Source: Saussurea involucrata | Taxonomy: Eukaryota > Streptophyta > Magnoliopsida > Asterales > Asteraceae | DNA: 64,000 bases | NCBI GenBank assembly: GCA_033807775.1 | Contig: CM066313.1 | Location: forward strand, 87,793,484 to 87,857,483 | Reading direction: 5' to 3' | Part shown: piece by piece, positions 20,281 to 30,583 of the stretch | Numbering within the stretch: position 1 is the stretch's first letter | Layout of the letters: every line of letters begins with the position of its first letter | Notes under the pieces: generated by a model | Told to the model about the DNA's origin: nothing | Seen by the model: only the letters and a program-made list of their open reading frames with translations | The model's database searches: none | Program-made: the position numbers and the translations under genes

Positions 20281-22403
20281 TTAGATGGACTTTAATCCCA
20301 TCCCTATCACCGACTTGTGAACCAAGTCCCTAGCTAACCCCTTCGTCAAGTGGTCTGCTAGATTTTGTTGCGACCGAACAAACTCAACCGAAATCACCCC
20401 ATTCGTGATTAGCTCACGAATCATGCTATGTCTAACACCTAAGTGTCTAGACTTGCCATTGTACACTTGGCTATAAGCTTTAGCCAAAGTAGCCTCACTA
20501 TCACAACGGATAGAAATGGGTGATATTGGTTTCGGCCATAATGGAATTTCATGGACCAAATTCCTTAGCCACTCCGCCTCTTTACCGGCAGCAGCTAATG
20601 CCACAAATTCCGACTCCATAGTCGAACTCGTGATGCAAGTTTGCTTCTTGGAAGCCCATGAGATGGCACCTCCCCCAAGCAAGTACACCCAACCACTCGT
20701 AGACGAGTGATCTTCCAAATTGGTAATCCAACTTGCATCCGAATATCCCTCCAAAATTGAAGGAAACCCGACATATGACAAACCATAATCGATGGTTTTC
20801 TTCAAGTATTTGAATACTCGTCTTATCGCTTGCCAATGATGAATACTAGGATTACTAGTATACCTACTCAACTTTCCTATGGCAAAAGCGATATCCGGCC
20901 TAGTGCTTGTCATGGCATACATCAAGCATCCAATAGCCTTTGAGTACTCGAGTTGTGACACCGCTTCACCCGAGTTGGGCATAAGCTTCACACTTGGATC
21001 CCATGGAGTACTCACCGGAGAACAATCAAAGCAATTAAATTTCTTTAACACTTTCTCAATGTAGTGAGATTGCGTAATTGCAATCCCTTTGTTCTCACGC
21101 TTGATCCTTATACCAAGGATCACCTCCGCCTCTCCCATATCTTTCATGGAGAAACTCAACGACAAAAACTCTTTGGTTTTCCCAACTTGATTTTGGTCGG
21201 TGCCAAAGATCAACATGTCGTCAACATATAAGCAAATGATTACACCGTTACCGGATGTGTCAAATTTGCTATATACACACTTGTCCGCTTGGTTTATCAT
21301 AAAACCGTTGGACAAGATAACCTCATCAAATTTCTGATGCCATTGTTTGGGTGCTTGTTTCAGCCCATACAATGATTTTACAAGTTTACACACCTTATGC
21401 TCCATTTCGTGCATAACAAAACCTTCCGGTTGTTTCATGTAAACTTCCTCCTCCAAGTCACCATTCAAGAATGCCGTTTTGACATCCATTTGGTGAATCA
21501 CTAAATTGTGGATAGCTCCTAAGGCTATCAACAATCTAATCGTGGAGATCCTTGCAACCGGGGCATAAGTATCGAAATAATCGATGCCTTCCCGTTGCCT
21601 AAAGCCTTGGATCACTAATCGAGCTTTGAACTTGTCGATTGACCCATCCGCTTTCATCTTCCTTTTGAAGATCCACTTGCAACCCAAAGGTTTGCAACCC
21701 GGTGGCAAGTCCGATAATACCCAAGTATTATTTCCCATGATGGAGTCCATCTCATCATGTATTGCTTCTTTCCAGAAAGCAACATATTGAGACTTCATAG
21801 CCTCATCAAATGATTTTGGATCCTCCTCAACACTATAACAGTAAAGGAATTGGGATCCAATCTCATCTCTTGATCCCTCTACCAAGTATACTTGGAAATC
21901 GGGACCGAAGGATTTTTCAATCCTTCCTCTCTTGCTCCTTCGAAGCATCGGAGATTCGGTTGGAACAATTGCTTGTTCTTCAACCTCACTAGTTTCACTA
22001 GTACTTGGAACTATGTCCTTTGGCCTCGGTATTGAGGAGAATCTAGTCTCATCAAAAATTGCATCTCTCGATTCTATAACGGTGTGAATCGCTATAGAAT
22101 CATTAGGTTCAATAACATAGAACCTATAAGCTTTGGAATGCTCGGCATATCCAACAAAGATGCAATCAATACCCTTTTCACTCAAAGTCTTCCTTTTGGG
22201 TTCGGGTAGTCGAACAACCGCTCGACAACCCCAAACTCGAATATAACTCAAGTTCGGCCTTTTCTTGAACCAAAGTTCATATGGGGTAATCTTGTTCCTT
22301 TTATTGGGAACTCAATTCAACAAGAAACAAGCCGTTAGCATGGCTTCACCCCAAAATCCATCAAGCAATTCATTTGCAATCATAAAGCAATTCATAAAGT
22401 AAC
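20281..22403 (-). pseudogene. pol: copia C integrase C-terminus, reverse transcriptase, RNase H
   Basis: From about 22403 the minus strand reads ELLDGFWGEAMLTACFLLN, an integrase C-terminal segment, then an in-frame TGA (22314-22312). The frame is open from 22251 to 20281 (656 codons). It includes SYIRVWGCRAVV, the RT with DVKTAFLNGDL and LYVDDMLIFG (about residue 342), and RNase H with STMESEFVAL and the tail NLADHLTKGLA. The RT/RNase H part is uninterrupted, so enzymatic activity is possible in principle. The integrase catalytic triad is absent, so self-sufficient integration is not expected. About 490 bp of non-coding sequence separates the stop from the 3' LTR. Confidence 0.92.
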
Positions 22404-22600
22404 ATAAACAGAATTTTTTAAACAAAATTCACTTGCAATATAAACAGAATTTTAAACAAAATTCATTTGTAACATAAGCAAAATTTTAAACAAACTTCAT
22501 TTGCAATATAAACAAAATTTTAAACAAAATTCATTTGCAACAAAAAACAATTCAATTGCATCATAAACAAAATTTGAAACAAAATTCTTTCATTCAAATT
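22404..22600. repeat. AT-rich tandem repeats replacing the integrase core
   Basis: Five or so degenerate units of roughly 35-40 bp built on 'aaacaaaattcatttgcaatat' occupy the position where the zinc-binding and catalytic parts of integrase should be. The gag ORF reads into them for its last residues. Confidence 0.8.
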
Positions 22601-23890
22601 TAACTTAAACATGTTATTCAACATAAAACCAAATCCTACAAAAGAGCCATCCTTTGACAAGATAAACTTGTCCGACTCACAAAATTGTCTGTATCCTAAC
22701 TTATTCAAGATGTTACCGGAAACCAAATTCTTTCGAATTTGTGGTACAAACAAAACATCAAAAAATTCAACTATTTTGCCAGAATTAAATTCTAGCCTAA
22801 CTGAGTCACGTCCAAGAATGGTAGCACTCGACTCGTTCCTCATGTGTATCATTGATCCGTCTTCAACCGGTTCCATAGAAGCGAACCAATGGCGATCTTT
22901 GAACACATGACTTGTAACACCCGAGTCAATCCACCAAGCAACATCATCATCTTGTACATAAACAGATTCGGATATTAGTGGTACATAATTCACATTTGAA
23001 TTAAAACCAAAGTCAAAATTCTGACCTTGCCGTGGGTTTTGATCCTTGGATCCTTGCCCACCACCACTTGTGCTTGCACCATTCTTGTTCTTGACGACCC
23101 GACAATCCCGCTTGAGATGGCCGGTCATCCCACAGGTCCAACAGGTTAATTTAACCTTCTTGTTGGGCCCTTTCTTGGCTTCGTTGAACTTTCGTTTTCC
23201 CTTGAAATTATTAGTCTTTCCCTCTTCAACCATGTTCACCGAAGGTGCAGAAACCTCTTTTATTTTAGGTTTCTCAGCCTCTTGCGCCCGAAGAGATTCC
23301 TCTATGCGCAAGTGACTACCGAGTTGCACAAGAGACAACTCTTCCTTCTTGTGTTTCAACATATGTTTGAAGTCTTTCCAAGAGGGGGGCAGTTTATCAA
23401 TAATACTCGATACGGAGATGGATTCGTCCATCTTCATATCAGGTTGAGCATATTGGCCGAGAAGGCAAAGAAGCTCATTGTATTGCTCCATCAACGGCCT
23501 TGAGTCCACCATTTTGTAATTATTGAAATTACTAACCAGGAACTTCTTACTAGAAGCATCCTCTGCCATGTATTTGGACTCGAGAGAGTCCCATAGCTCT
23601 TTGGCGGATTCAACGTTTTGATAGATGTCAAAGAGGGAGTCACACATACCGTTTAAGATGTGGCCATGACAGATGTAATCGTCGTTCTTCCATTTGCCGC
23701 GACGCCGGGTCACCTCCAATGTCTCGTTCTCCATCACCTCCGGCATTGGGGTGCTCAGCACGTACACGACCTTCAACGTCGTCAACAAGAAGTGCTTCTT
23801 CTTCTGCCATCTACGGAAATCAACGCCCTCGAACTTCTCCAATTTTGAGAACTTGGACGTCATGTCTCTCACGGACTGTTCACTTGCCAT
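22520..23890 (-). CDS. gag-pro: copia C Gag and protease
   Basis: A 456-codon open frame beginning at the first ATG after the 5' LTR (MASEQSVRDMTSKFSKLEKF). The first 200 residues are a copia-type Gag (KELWDSLESKYM, LPPSWKDFKHML). A CCHC knuckle, CWTCGMTGHLKRDC, lies near residue 250. The protease site is WWIDSGVTSH, about residue 312. The last 20-30 residues come from the AT-rich repeats and are not part of the family. Gag and protease appear intact. Their start lies only 32 nt after the LTR, an unusually short leader. Confidence 0.9.
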   Translation of the reverse strand: MASEQSVRDMTSKFSKLEKFEGVDFRRWQKKKHFLLTTLKVVYVLSTPMPEVMENETLEVTRRRGKWKNDDYICHGHILNGMCDSLFDIYQNVESAKELWDSLESKYMAEDASSKKFLVSNFNNYKMVDSRPLMEQYNELLCLLGQYAQPDMKMDESISVSSIIDKLPPSWKDFKHMLKHKKEELSLVQLGSHLRIEESLRAQEAEKPKIKEVSAPSVNMVEEGKTNNFKGKRKFNEAKKGPNKKVKLTCWTCGMTGHLKRDCRVVKNKNGASTSGGGQGSKDQNPRQGQNFDFGFNSNVNYVPLISESVYVQDDDVAWWIDSGVTSHVFKDRHWFASMEPVEDGSMIHMRNESSATILGRDSVRLEFNSGKIVEFFDVLFVPQIRKNLVSGNILNKLGYRQFCESDKFILSKDGSFVGFGFMLNNMFKLNLNERILFQILFMMQLNCFLLQMNFV

Positions 23891-23906
23891 CTCTCTTCAC
23901 GAAGAC

Positions 23907-23920
23907 AAATATCTCTTACG
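23907..23920 (-). other. Candidate self-priming site of copia C
   Basis: The minus-strand sequence two bases after the 5' LTR is CGTAAGAGATATTT. It is perfectly complementary over 14 nt to the sense strand of the 3' LTR at 19273-19260, and over 12 nt to the 5' LTR at 24020-24009. No tRNA 3'-end complement is present at this place. Confidence 0.55.
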
Positions 23921-23922
23921 AT

Positions 23923-24595
23923 TGTTGGGGGATTTGGGGTAATTCGTGGGAGAGATAGAGTGTATGGAACTTGGATAAAAGACAGAGATCGCGTGAGAGC
24001 TCGCTTTCCGTAAGAGATATATCGACCCTATACTGCCCGGGTATCACGAAATTCTCTCGAGGATAATCTATATTTTTCAATGTATCGATTAAGGCAGAAA
24101 TCGATTCATACTTATACACCTTTAGAGAATCGTAACCGACCTATTTTGAATACTGATAATAATCTCTCATTTAATGAGATTGATTGTGGAATTAATGACG
24201 GCAGTTACAAACGTGAAAAACCAGTCCAGACGCCGGCGCTACTTTCCGCGCTAGACAACTGGCGCCACAAAGGGCGCGGGTAACATTCCAGAGCTTGGCG
24301 CCAGACTTGGCGCTAGCCAACTGGCGCCACAAAGGGCGCAACAAAGGGCGCATGCAACTTTCCAGAGCCTGGCGCCTGTCTTGGCGCTAGCCAACTGGCG
24401 CCAGTACTGGCCCGACACACAGCTCATGAAACCACTTTGTAACTTGTCGATTTTAGCCGTCCAACAATCCCGGGTTCTAGTTAGCTTACACGAGTGTGCA
24501 CTCCACACCTCTTAACGCATGTTATAGCTTAGCTAACAACCCCATGATTTCAATTATATAAAATGAACATGATGATTTCACTAAAATCACCAACA
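23923..24595 (-). repeat. 5' LTR of copia C
   Basis: 673 bp. It is about 75 bp longer than the partner because a GC-rich block around 24255-24412 is expanded: five GGCGCC palindromes against two. A TATA-like TATAAGTA lies at about 24110-24117 (minus strand). Confidence 0.93.
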
Positions 24596-24675
24596 TTCCA
24601 TTTGTCAACTTGCAACACCTTAAGCACGGCCTTGCATAAACCCTATTGCAGGTTCACAAATATTGATTAAAATAC

Positions 24676-25637
24676 TTAGAAAGTTAAGCAAATGTATAGA
24701 AAGAAAAAGAGCCAAACTTGATATTCAAGTGCAGTTTCAAGTATCCTCACGATCTCTGTCGTTAATGGATGTTCTTCACGGTCTCTCTTCAAGCATTGAT
24801 AAGCTATTCTCGTAAACAACTTCAAAGAATGATGATCTATTTCATCCTTCAGATTACCATGAATAATTTCACTTATTTTATTCTCTTCATAGCTCTCTCG
24901 TACCAACTTTGTTAAAGACTGATACTTATTGTTGTCGTTGCTAATACACAACCTCCCACACAACACTTCAAACAAAACCACGCCAAATGAATAAACATCC
25001 GACTCTTTTGTTAAGAACCTGTTCTCTACATATAGCGGATCGCAATACCCAATCGTGCCTACAAGGTTGGAAATAAAAAATGTGAATTGATGATTAACAG
25101 GACCAAGTTTGGACAGGCCAAAATCTGAGATCTTGGCATTCCAGTTTTCATCTAAAAGGATGTTGGAACTTTTAATATCGCGGTGCAATACTCTAAGCTG
25201 GGTCCCTATAGGATTGTGAAGGTAAGCTAGTCCACGAGCTGCCCCGATGCATATCTTCAAGCGTTGAATCCATGATAGATCAACATTTTTGAGATACAAG
25301 TCGAGACTTCCCTTAGATGCGTACTCGTACACGAGGATCTTCTCATCATTCTCGTCGCAAACCCCAAGAGAGAGACAATATTTTCATGCCTATAAATGGA
25401 AAGTATCATGATCTCCTTCCAAAACTCAGGGTTTCCTTGCCCAAATGCACGATCTAAACGCTTAAAAGCAACCATAGATTTGCCCTTGGAATGGACGATT
25501 TCTCCCTTGTACACTTTCCCAAAACCTCCTTTCCCGATGCAACTCTCAGCATGCAGAAAAGTTGTTGGTTGCTGTCTTGCTGATATTATAGCTTCTAGTT
25601 GTATTTTGAGGTGTTCAAACTTCTTTGTTTGAAGCAT
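24676..25637 (-). pseudogene. Receptor-like Ser/Thr kinase exon, frameshifted
   Basis: The minus strand from ATG 25637 reads MLQTKKFEHLKIQLEAIISA, the glycine loop GKGGFGKVYKG, and VAFKRLD with the ATP-binding Lys. After a frame change near 25358-25361 it continues with MYEYASKGSLDLYL, the catalytic loop HRDIKSSN, DFGLSKL, GTIGYCDPLY and SDVYSFGVVLFEVLCGR. These are subdomains I-XI of an RLK/Pelle kinase, of a type I associate with Asteraceae multigene families. The frame ends at EYQ followed by a donor-like gtttgg near 24721, so an intron probably follows. No downstream exon is seen before copia C (24595). A one-base loss in the region between the two frames makes this copy inactive. No signal peptide, ectodomain or transmembrane helix is encoded here. 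Confidence 0.88.
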
Positions 25638-26513
25638 TGTTTCGATGGTTGAACAAAACAGTAAACAAAATTAAGAACTAGCTGCACTAATTGAAGGGGG
25701 TGATACTGGATCTATATATTCTGGTCAGTATTGCCTTAACAGTAGACAAGCACTTGCATCAAGAAAATGTGTATTTTCCAGCTACGTGGAGCCAATTATA
25801 ATCCGAATTTTATTACTTTTTCTTCTCTGGTTTTGGGAAGAATTTGTTTTTTATACATCGTTTTGAATAATCGTCAAAGGATGCAGTCAATTACAGAATG
25901 GAATCTTTTAAATGTTAATTATCTCAATAACTTTATTGGGCTGGGAAGAAGCGACGGTGTTCAAGAAGCTGGCCAATTAACCTTGAATATATCAAAAAAC
26001 ATACCACTAACATCTTGAAAATTATGTTAACTAATTTTCTTATAAAAAATTAACCAGTTAATTAATTAAAATATTAAATATCATAATCATAATAATTAAA
26101 AAAGTATATATGTCATGACTTAATGTCATGGCATGCATGGGTTAGGTGATCGATTAAGCAAGCATACACACAAAATAATTTTACCTACTCTTAATTAGTG
26201 TCACTAGAACACCATGTCATGTTTAAAACCCACACGCGGGGTTTAATGTTTTTGGGAACAAATTAATGGTACTATCGACTCATTTGTCATATTAGTTATA
26301 TAATATTTATTAAGAAAACTGTATACAAAATATCATATTACATAAGTTGATGTGAATGGAACAGTGGAATTGAGATTTTCAGAAAATTGAGATTTTCAGA
26401 AAATCGAGATTTTTGTTTTTCAAAACATTAGCTACCGTGACTCGCGAGGTTTTGGTCACAGAAAACCTGCACAATTTTCTGGACAGTGACTTACGTGGCT
26501 TTCTATGCGACTT
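25638..26513. other. AT-rich intergenic DNA
   Basis: No gene recognised. A 'ttgagattttcagaaaa' direct repeat (about 17 bp, two full copies and one partial) lies at 26372-26412. Confidence 0.5.
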
Positions 26514-26651
26514 AGAGCATCTCCAATGCAAGGTTCTTACAAGTAAAAAGTGTAGTGGCTTGTAAGAACTAACATTGTGGAGAGTTCTTATTAGAACTCA
26601 ACCTCCTCCAGGTTCTTAAACAAGAACCTTGGTTCTTACCTTGATTTTTGG
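26514..26651. mobile_element. One end of a MITE-like element
   Basis: agagcatctccaatgcaagg is a typical terminus of plant PIF/Harbinger-like MITEs. Short internal inverted words (ggttctta, taagaacc) follow. The opposite terminus is not visible before the LTR of copia D at 26652. Confidence 0.35.
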
Positions 26652-26854
26652 TGTGAAGTGACATATGTAAAGTACAAGGACTAGTTTGTAATTACCTGTA
26701 ACTTAGCTAGTATATATATGTAGCTTATTTATCTTTATTAGGTTAATCTTCTTGTAATTGTTCTCTCGATATATGAAAAGTTGCTGCCGTTCCAACCACA
26801 TCTCTCTCTATTCTCTCATCTGTTCTTCGATTGATTCCTACATCAATTCTAACA
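26652..26854 (+). repeat. 5' LTR of copia D
   Basis: Matches 53268-53475 from acatatgtaaagtacaagg to ttctaac. The first bases are diverged, so the exact start is uncertain by a few bases. It is followed by TGGTATCAGAGC at 26855-26866 as primer site. Confidence 0.85.
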
Positions 26855-26954
26855 TGGTATCAGAGCTTTAGGTATGTCTCATCTATCCTTCTGATTACTC
26901 GTTTTGTTTTTGTTTCATTGTTCGATTTCTGTCCGAGTTCGCTTTCGTGTTCGC

Positions 26955-27425
26955 CGAATCGACAAGTCCGGATACCCTTATCCAGAATCGCCTAAACTCT
27001 GGAACCTTCGAATTCCGGTTCCTCATTCCGGGACTTCAATTTTCCGGAACCTGTTTTTTTTCTTCGGAACACACAACATCCGGTACCTGTTTCTTTGTTT
27101 AATTCTGGAACATACAATTCCGGTACCTGTTTCCTTTTGATTTCCCACTCCGAAACTTCAATCTTCCGGAACCTGATTCATTTTATTTCCGGAACATACA
27201 CTTTCGGTACCTGTTCCTTTTTATTTCCGGAACCTACAATTCCGGTACCTGTTTTTTTTACCTTATTATCTGATTCTGGAACCTGTACTCCGGATCCTTC
27301 ATTCCGGTTCCCACTTCCGGTATCATATTCCAGAATTTCCCAATTCCGGATCTCTCAGCTTCCGGATCTTAATTCCGGTTCCCGATTTCGAATTCCGAAA
27401 CTCTCATTTCCGGTTCCTGCTTAAT
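26955..27425 (+). repeat. TTCCGGAACCTG-type array in the leader of copia D
   Basis: Over 20 degenerate copies of TTCCGG(A/T)(A/T)CC(T)G with about 20-bp spacing fill the space between primer site and gag ATG. The core TCCGGA is palindromic. Confidence 0.9.
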
Positions 27426-27446
27426 TTTTGTCTGTTTACTTATCAG

Positions 27447-28803
27447 ATGGCTCTCAATTCTAGTCATTCCAATCCTATCTCGGTTATTCTCAATGGGAAT
27501 AACTACATTCTGTGGCATCATCATATGACTATTCTCCTCAAGTCTCATGGTCTGCATACCTATGTCACGGGTGTTACTCAAATCCCAGTTCAAAACGAAG
27601 ATGAAAGTGTGGTTGATTTTGCAAAACGCATGAATGATTGGGATATCATGAATGCTCGCATTTTGGGATTTATAAACGCATCCACAACTGCTGAGATCAA
27701 TCAGCAATTTCTTGGCTATACAACAGCAAAAGGATTGTGGGATTTTCTTGCAAAAAGGTACACTTCTACAAGCCTCTCACATCAATATCAGTTGTGGACT
27801 ACTTTTCAGAACAAAAGAAAACTACCTGATCAGTCCATCAACTCGTACATCTCTGAGATGCAAGCTCTTAGAGATCATTTGAGCTTGGGTGCACCTCAAA
27901 TCTTTGATGACACAGCTCGGAAGTTTACCGCCTATTTTAGCCAACTGCATTTGATTACTATCCTAATGGGTCTCACTAATCGTTTTGAGAACGTTAGAGC
28001 CTCTCTACTATATATGCATCCTTTACCTACTCTTGAAGAGGCCATCACGGAGCTACTGAGTGAAGAAACTCGCCTTCAACATCGCTTCCCTCTGCCTTCG
28101 GATACTGTGCTCTATACTTCGAACTCAGGAAAGCCAAAAGGTAGGTGGAACAACAATGAACAGTCTAAATCTGCAGGAAAGGGGAATAATAGTGAATGCA
28201 CGTTCTGTCACTCTACATCTCATCTTCTCCTCAATTGCGCAGTTCGTAAATGTCGTTGGTGTGGGGTCACACATCCACGACACTATAGGTCTGACTGTCC
28301 AAAGCATCCAAGGAACTCAGGTAATCAAAGGCAACATCTCCGAACTCAATCAGTTGCTGGATCAATCACTCAGGATACCCCTACGCCAGTTCAGGCACCG
28401 CACATCAGTAACTCATCGCCTGATCTTATGGAACTCATGCGCCGAAACCAAGAGCTTATGGAGCAACTCATGGCAGGTTCTATGGGTATGAATTCTCAGT
28501 GCAACACCTCTGCATCAGGTAACCCTTAGGTATTTGACTCTGGATGTTGTAATCACATGACACCTAAGGTTGACAGGTTTGTCTCTAAGCAAACTTCCAG
28601 AATCTTCTCATCAGTCCGTACTGCTGATGATACACGCTTGCCTGTATCCTTCAGTGGGACTGTATCTACTCCTAATATACAATTACCTGATGTGCTACAT
28701 ATCCCTAATCTATCTCTGAGTCTGATATCCATCACTCAGCTCATGGAATCCGGTCTAATTGTTCTTTTTCATCCCTCTGTTTGTGTTGTGCAGGATCCAA
28801 AGA
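27447..28803 (+). pseudogene. gag-pro: copia D Gag and protease
   Basis: A 360-codon frame from MALNSSHSNPISVILNGNNY contains the copia Gag core (GNNYILWHHHM, KGLWDFLAKRY). A CCHC-like region (CTFCHSTSHLLLNC, CRWCGVTHPRHYRSDC) occupies residues about 250-285. The frame is closed by an in-frame TAG (28527-28529). The same frame continues with the protease motif VFDSGCCNHMT and PDVLHIPNLSLSLIS until 28803, where the LTR of gypsy E begins. The stop sits exactly between Gag and protease. It could be a suppressible stop or a mutation; the sequence alone does not decide. Confidence 0.88.
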
Positions 28804-30583
28804 TGTAACATCCTGAAATTTCAATAATAATATTTTAATGAGAATTGGGATCAAATTGTATTTTGGGTTAAACCTTGAATTATATGGAAATTTTATAATT
28901 CAATGGGGTTAAAATACAAGGGATTAAGTTTGGTGCTACTTTTGAGAAATAATGGAAACTTGGAGGTGTAAGTGGTCATTTGTGAAAAGTGTGTTTGGAT
29001 AAAGTAGAGGAAATCAGATTGTTATCTGATTTCTTATGTTGGGTCGGTTGGAGAGTCAAGAGAGAAAGAAGAAAAGAGGAAGAAAAGAAAGAAAACAAGT
29101 CTTGGCTTCAAATTGATTAGAATCAGATTTGTGCAGGAAGTGGGTTTTGCAAGTTTAAAGGTGAGTTCATTTGTTCCTTGCTTAAATCAGTGTTTTCATG
29201 TTAAATTAAACCTTGAAATAGCTGTATAAATTGGTTATGAACTGTATGGGATGGTTTAGAATGAGCTAAATAGAACAGAAACGAATCTGGATCGATTTTT
29301 GGGTTGCAGGTCGAAGGTTTCCGGATAAAACCATGTATCCGGAAACCGTGGTGATGAAGGTCTCCGGACGCGATTAAGTATCCGGTAAGTTTAGTTTTAT
29401 TGTAGTTTCCGGATAAAATAGTTACCGGATGGTATCCGGATTACCTTGGTTTCCGGGTGTCATCCGGATTAGTGAAATACCCGGTAAGTTGATGTATCCG
29501 GAAAGATGAGGGTATCCGGAAAGTTGGTGTATCCGGTAAGTCTTGGGTATCCGGAAAACTTGTGTTGTCCGGATAGTTTAAGGTGTCCGGAAACTAGTAC
29601 TGTCCGGTCACTTTTGGAGTACTCAGTAACTTTAGGACTTGCTGACTTCTAAACAGGTACGGTTTTGGAATTGAAATGCAGTTCTAGTGGCCTAAACATA
29701 CTTACAGCTAAATGGTAGGTTGTTAGGCTTAATGATTGTTCTAGTTTGATACTAGGCAGGTGTGTAGTAAGTGTAATGGATCCATAGGCACTAGTGTTTG
29801 GTTATGTGCACGTGGAATAGATGAATTTAGTCATTATTCTGATGTGTGTGGTACTAATGGTTATGTGCACGTGAAATAGATGAAGTTAGTCATTATTCTG
29901 ATGTGTGTGAGAAACCCTGGAATAAACGTAATTCCTGGTTTCTAAGGAAGAAGAGGGATTGACATACGTAATTGTGATCTCTACTTCCTTTTCTAAGAAA
30001 TGGGCCTGTGTATATTGCGATTTCTTAGGTGGGAGCATTAATCTAGAATCTGAGAAAGATTCGTAGTGCGGCTCTGGAATAGGATATGAATGGAAATGGG
30101 CATGTGTATATTGCGATTTCTGGAATAAGAGTATTAATCTAGAATCAGTGAAGATTCGTAGTGTGTCTCTAAGACATGATATGATGATGGAATGTGTGTT
30201 AGTCATATTCATAGGATTGGATGAAAATCATGTTAACGGAATAGAGTTATACGTATGGTAAGAAAAAGAGTAATCAGGTTTGATATAACTTGTTTACATT
30301 GATTTTGCAAATATTATTGTGGAAACGAATGTTCTCACTAGGCGTTGGCCTAATCGTTTCAAATGATGTTTTCTTACCAGGTACCGGCTCGGGAAAATAA
30401 AGGGTTGTGGGACGAGCGTTTTGGAATAGCAAGGAAGTCAATTATCAGAAAGAGATTTTGAGGGATTGCTTAGATAACTTAGTTAATCTGATTATAGTGA
30501 CATAATTAGATTAATAGGTTATTTGTAGAATCCTGTATCTGTAAAGGTACTCTTAATGACTAATTCACTTGCTATTTGTGTAA
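28804..30583 (+). repeat. 5' LTR of gypsy E, first part
   Basis: It contains a CCGG-motif array at about 29315-29620 (roughly 18 TCCGG cores, several as TATCCGGTAAGT). Two internal direct duplications are also present: about 55 bp at 29807-29910, and about 95 bp at 30000-30165. TSD copy tgtaa of gypsy F is at 30579-30583. Confidence 0.9.

Larger units (their letters stand above)
19174..24595 (-). mobile_element. Ty1/copia element C, integrase-deficient, atypical primer site
   Basis: Minus-strand element with LTRs at 19174-19771 (3') and 23923-24595 (5') and an exact 5-bp target duplication ttcca (19169-19173, 24596-24600). It encodes Gag-protease and then the integrase C-terminus, RT and RNase H. 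The integrase core is missing and replaced by AT-rich repeats. Only 32 nt separate the 5' LTR from the gag ATG, and they hold no TGG-starting tRNA complement. Instead they contain a 14-nt complement of the element's own LTR. The two LTRs differ by many substitutions and a 75-bp length change, so the insertion is older than A or B. Confidence 0.92.

Noticed and set aside
23916..24119. 67-codon frame in the 5' LTR of copia C (similar frame in the 3' LTR)
   Set aside because: It overlaps the TATA-like site, has no ATG at its start, and similarity between LTR copies is explained by LTR descent.
26372..26412. Short ttgagattttcagaaaa repeat as element terminus
   Set aside because: Only two to three units, no flanking element features.
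26955..27425. CRISPR-like regular repeats (also 29315-29620 and 58970-59740)
   Set aside because: Units are short and degenerate, spacers are not unique sequences of constant length, and the context is plant retrotransposon LTRs and leaders.
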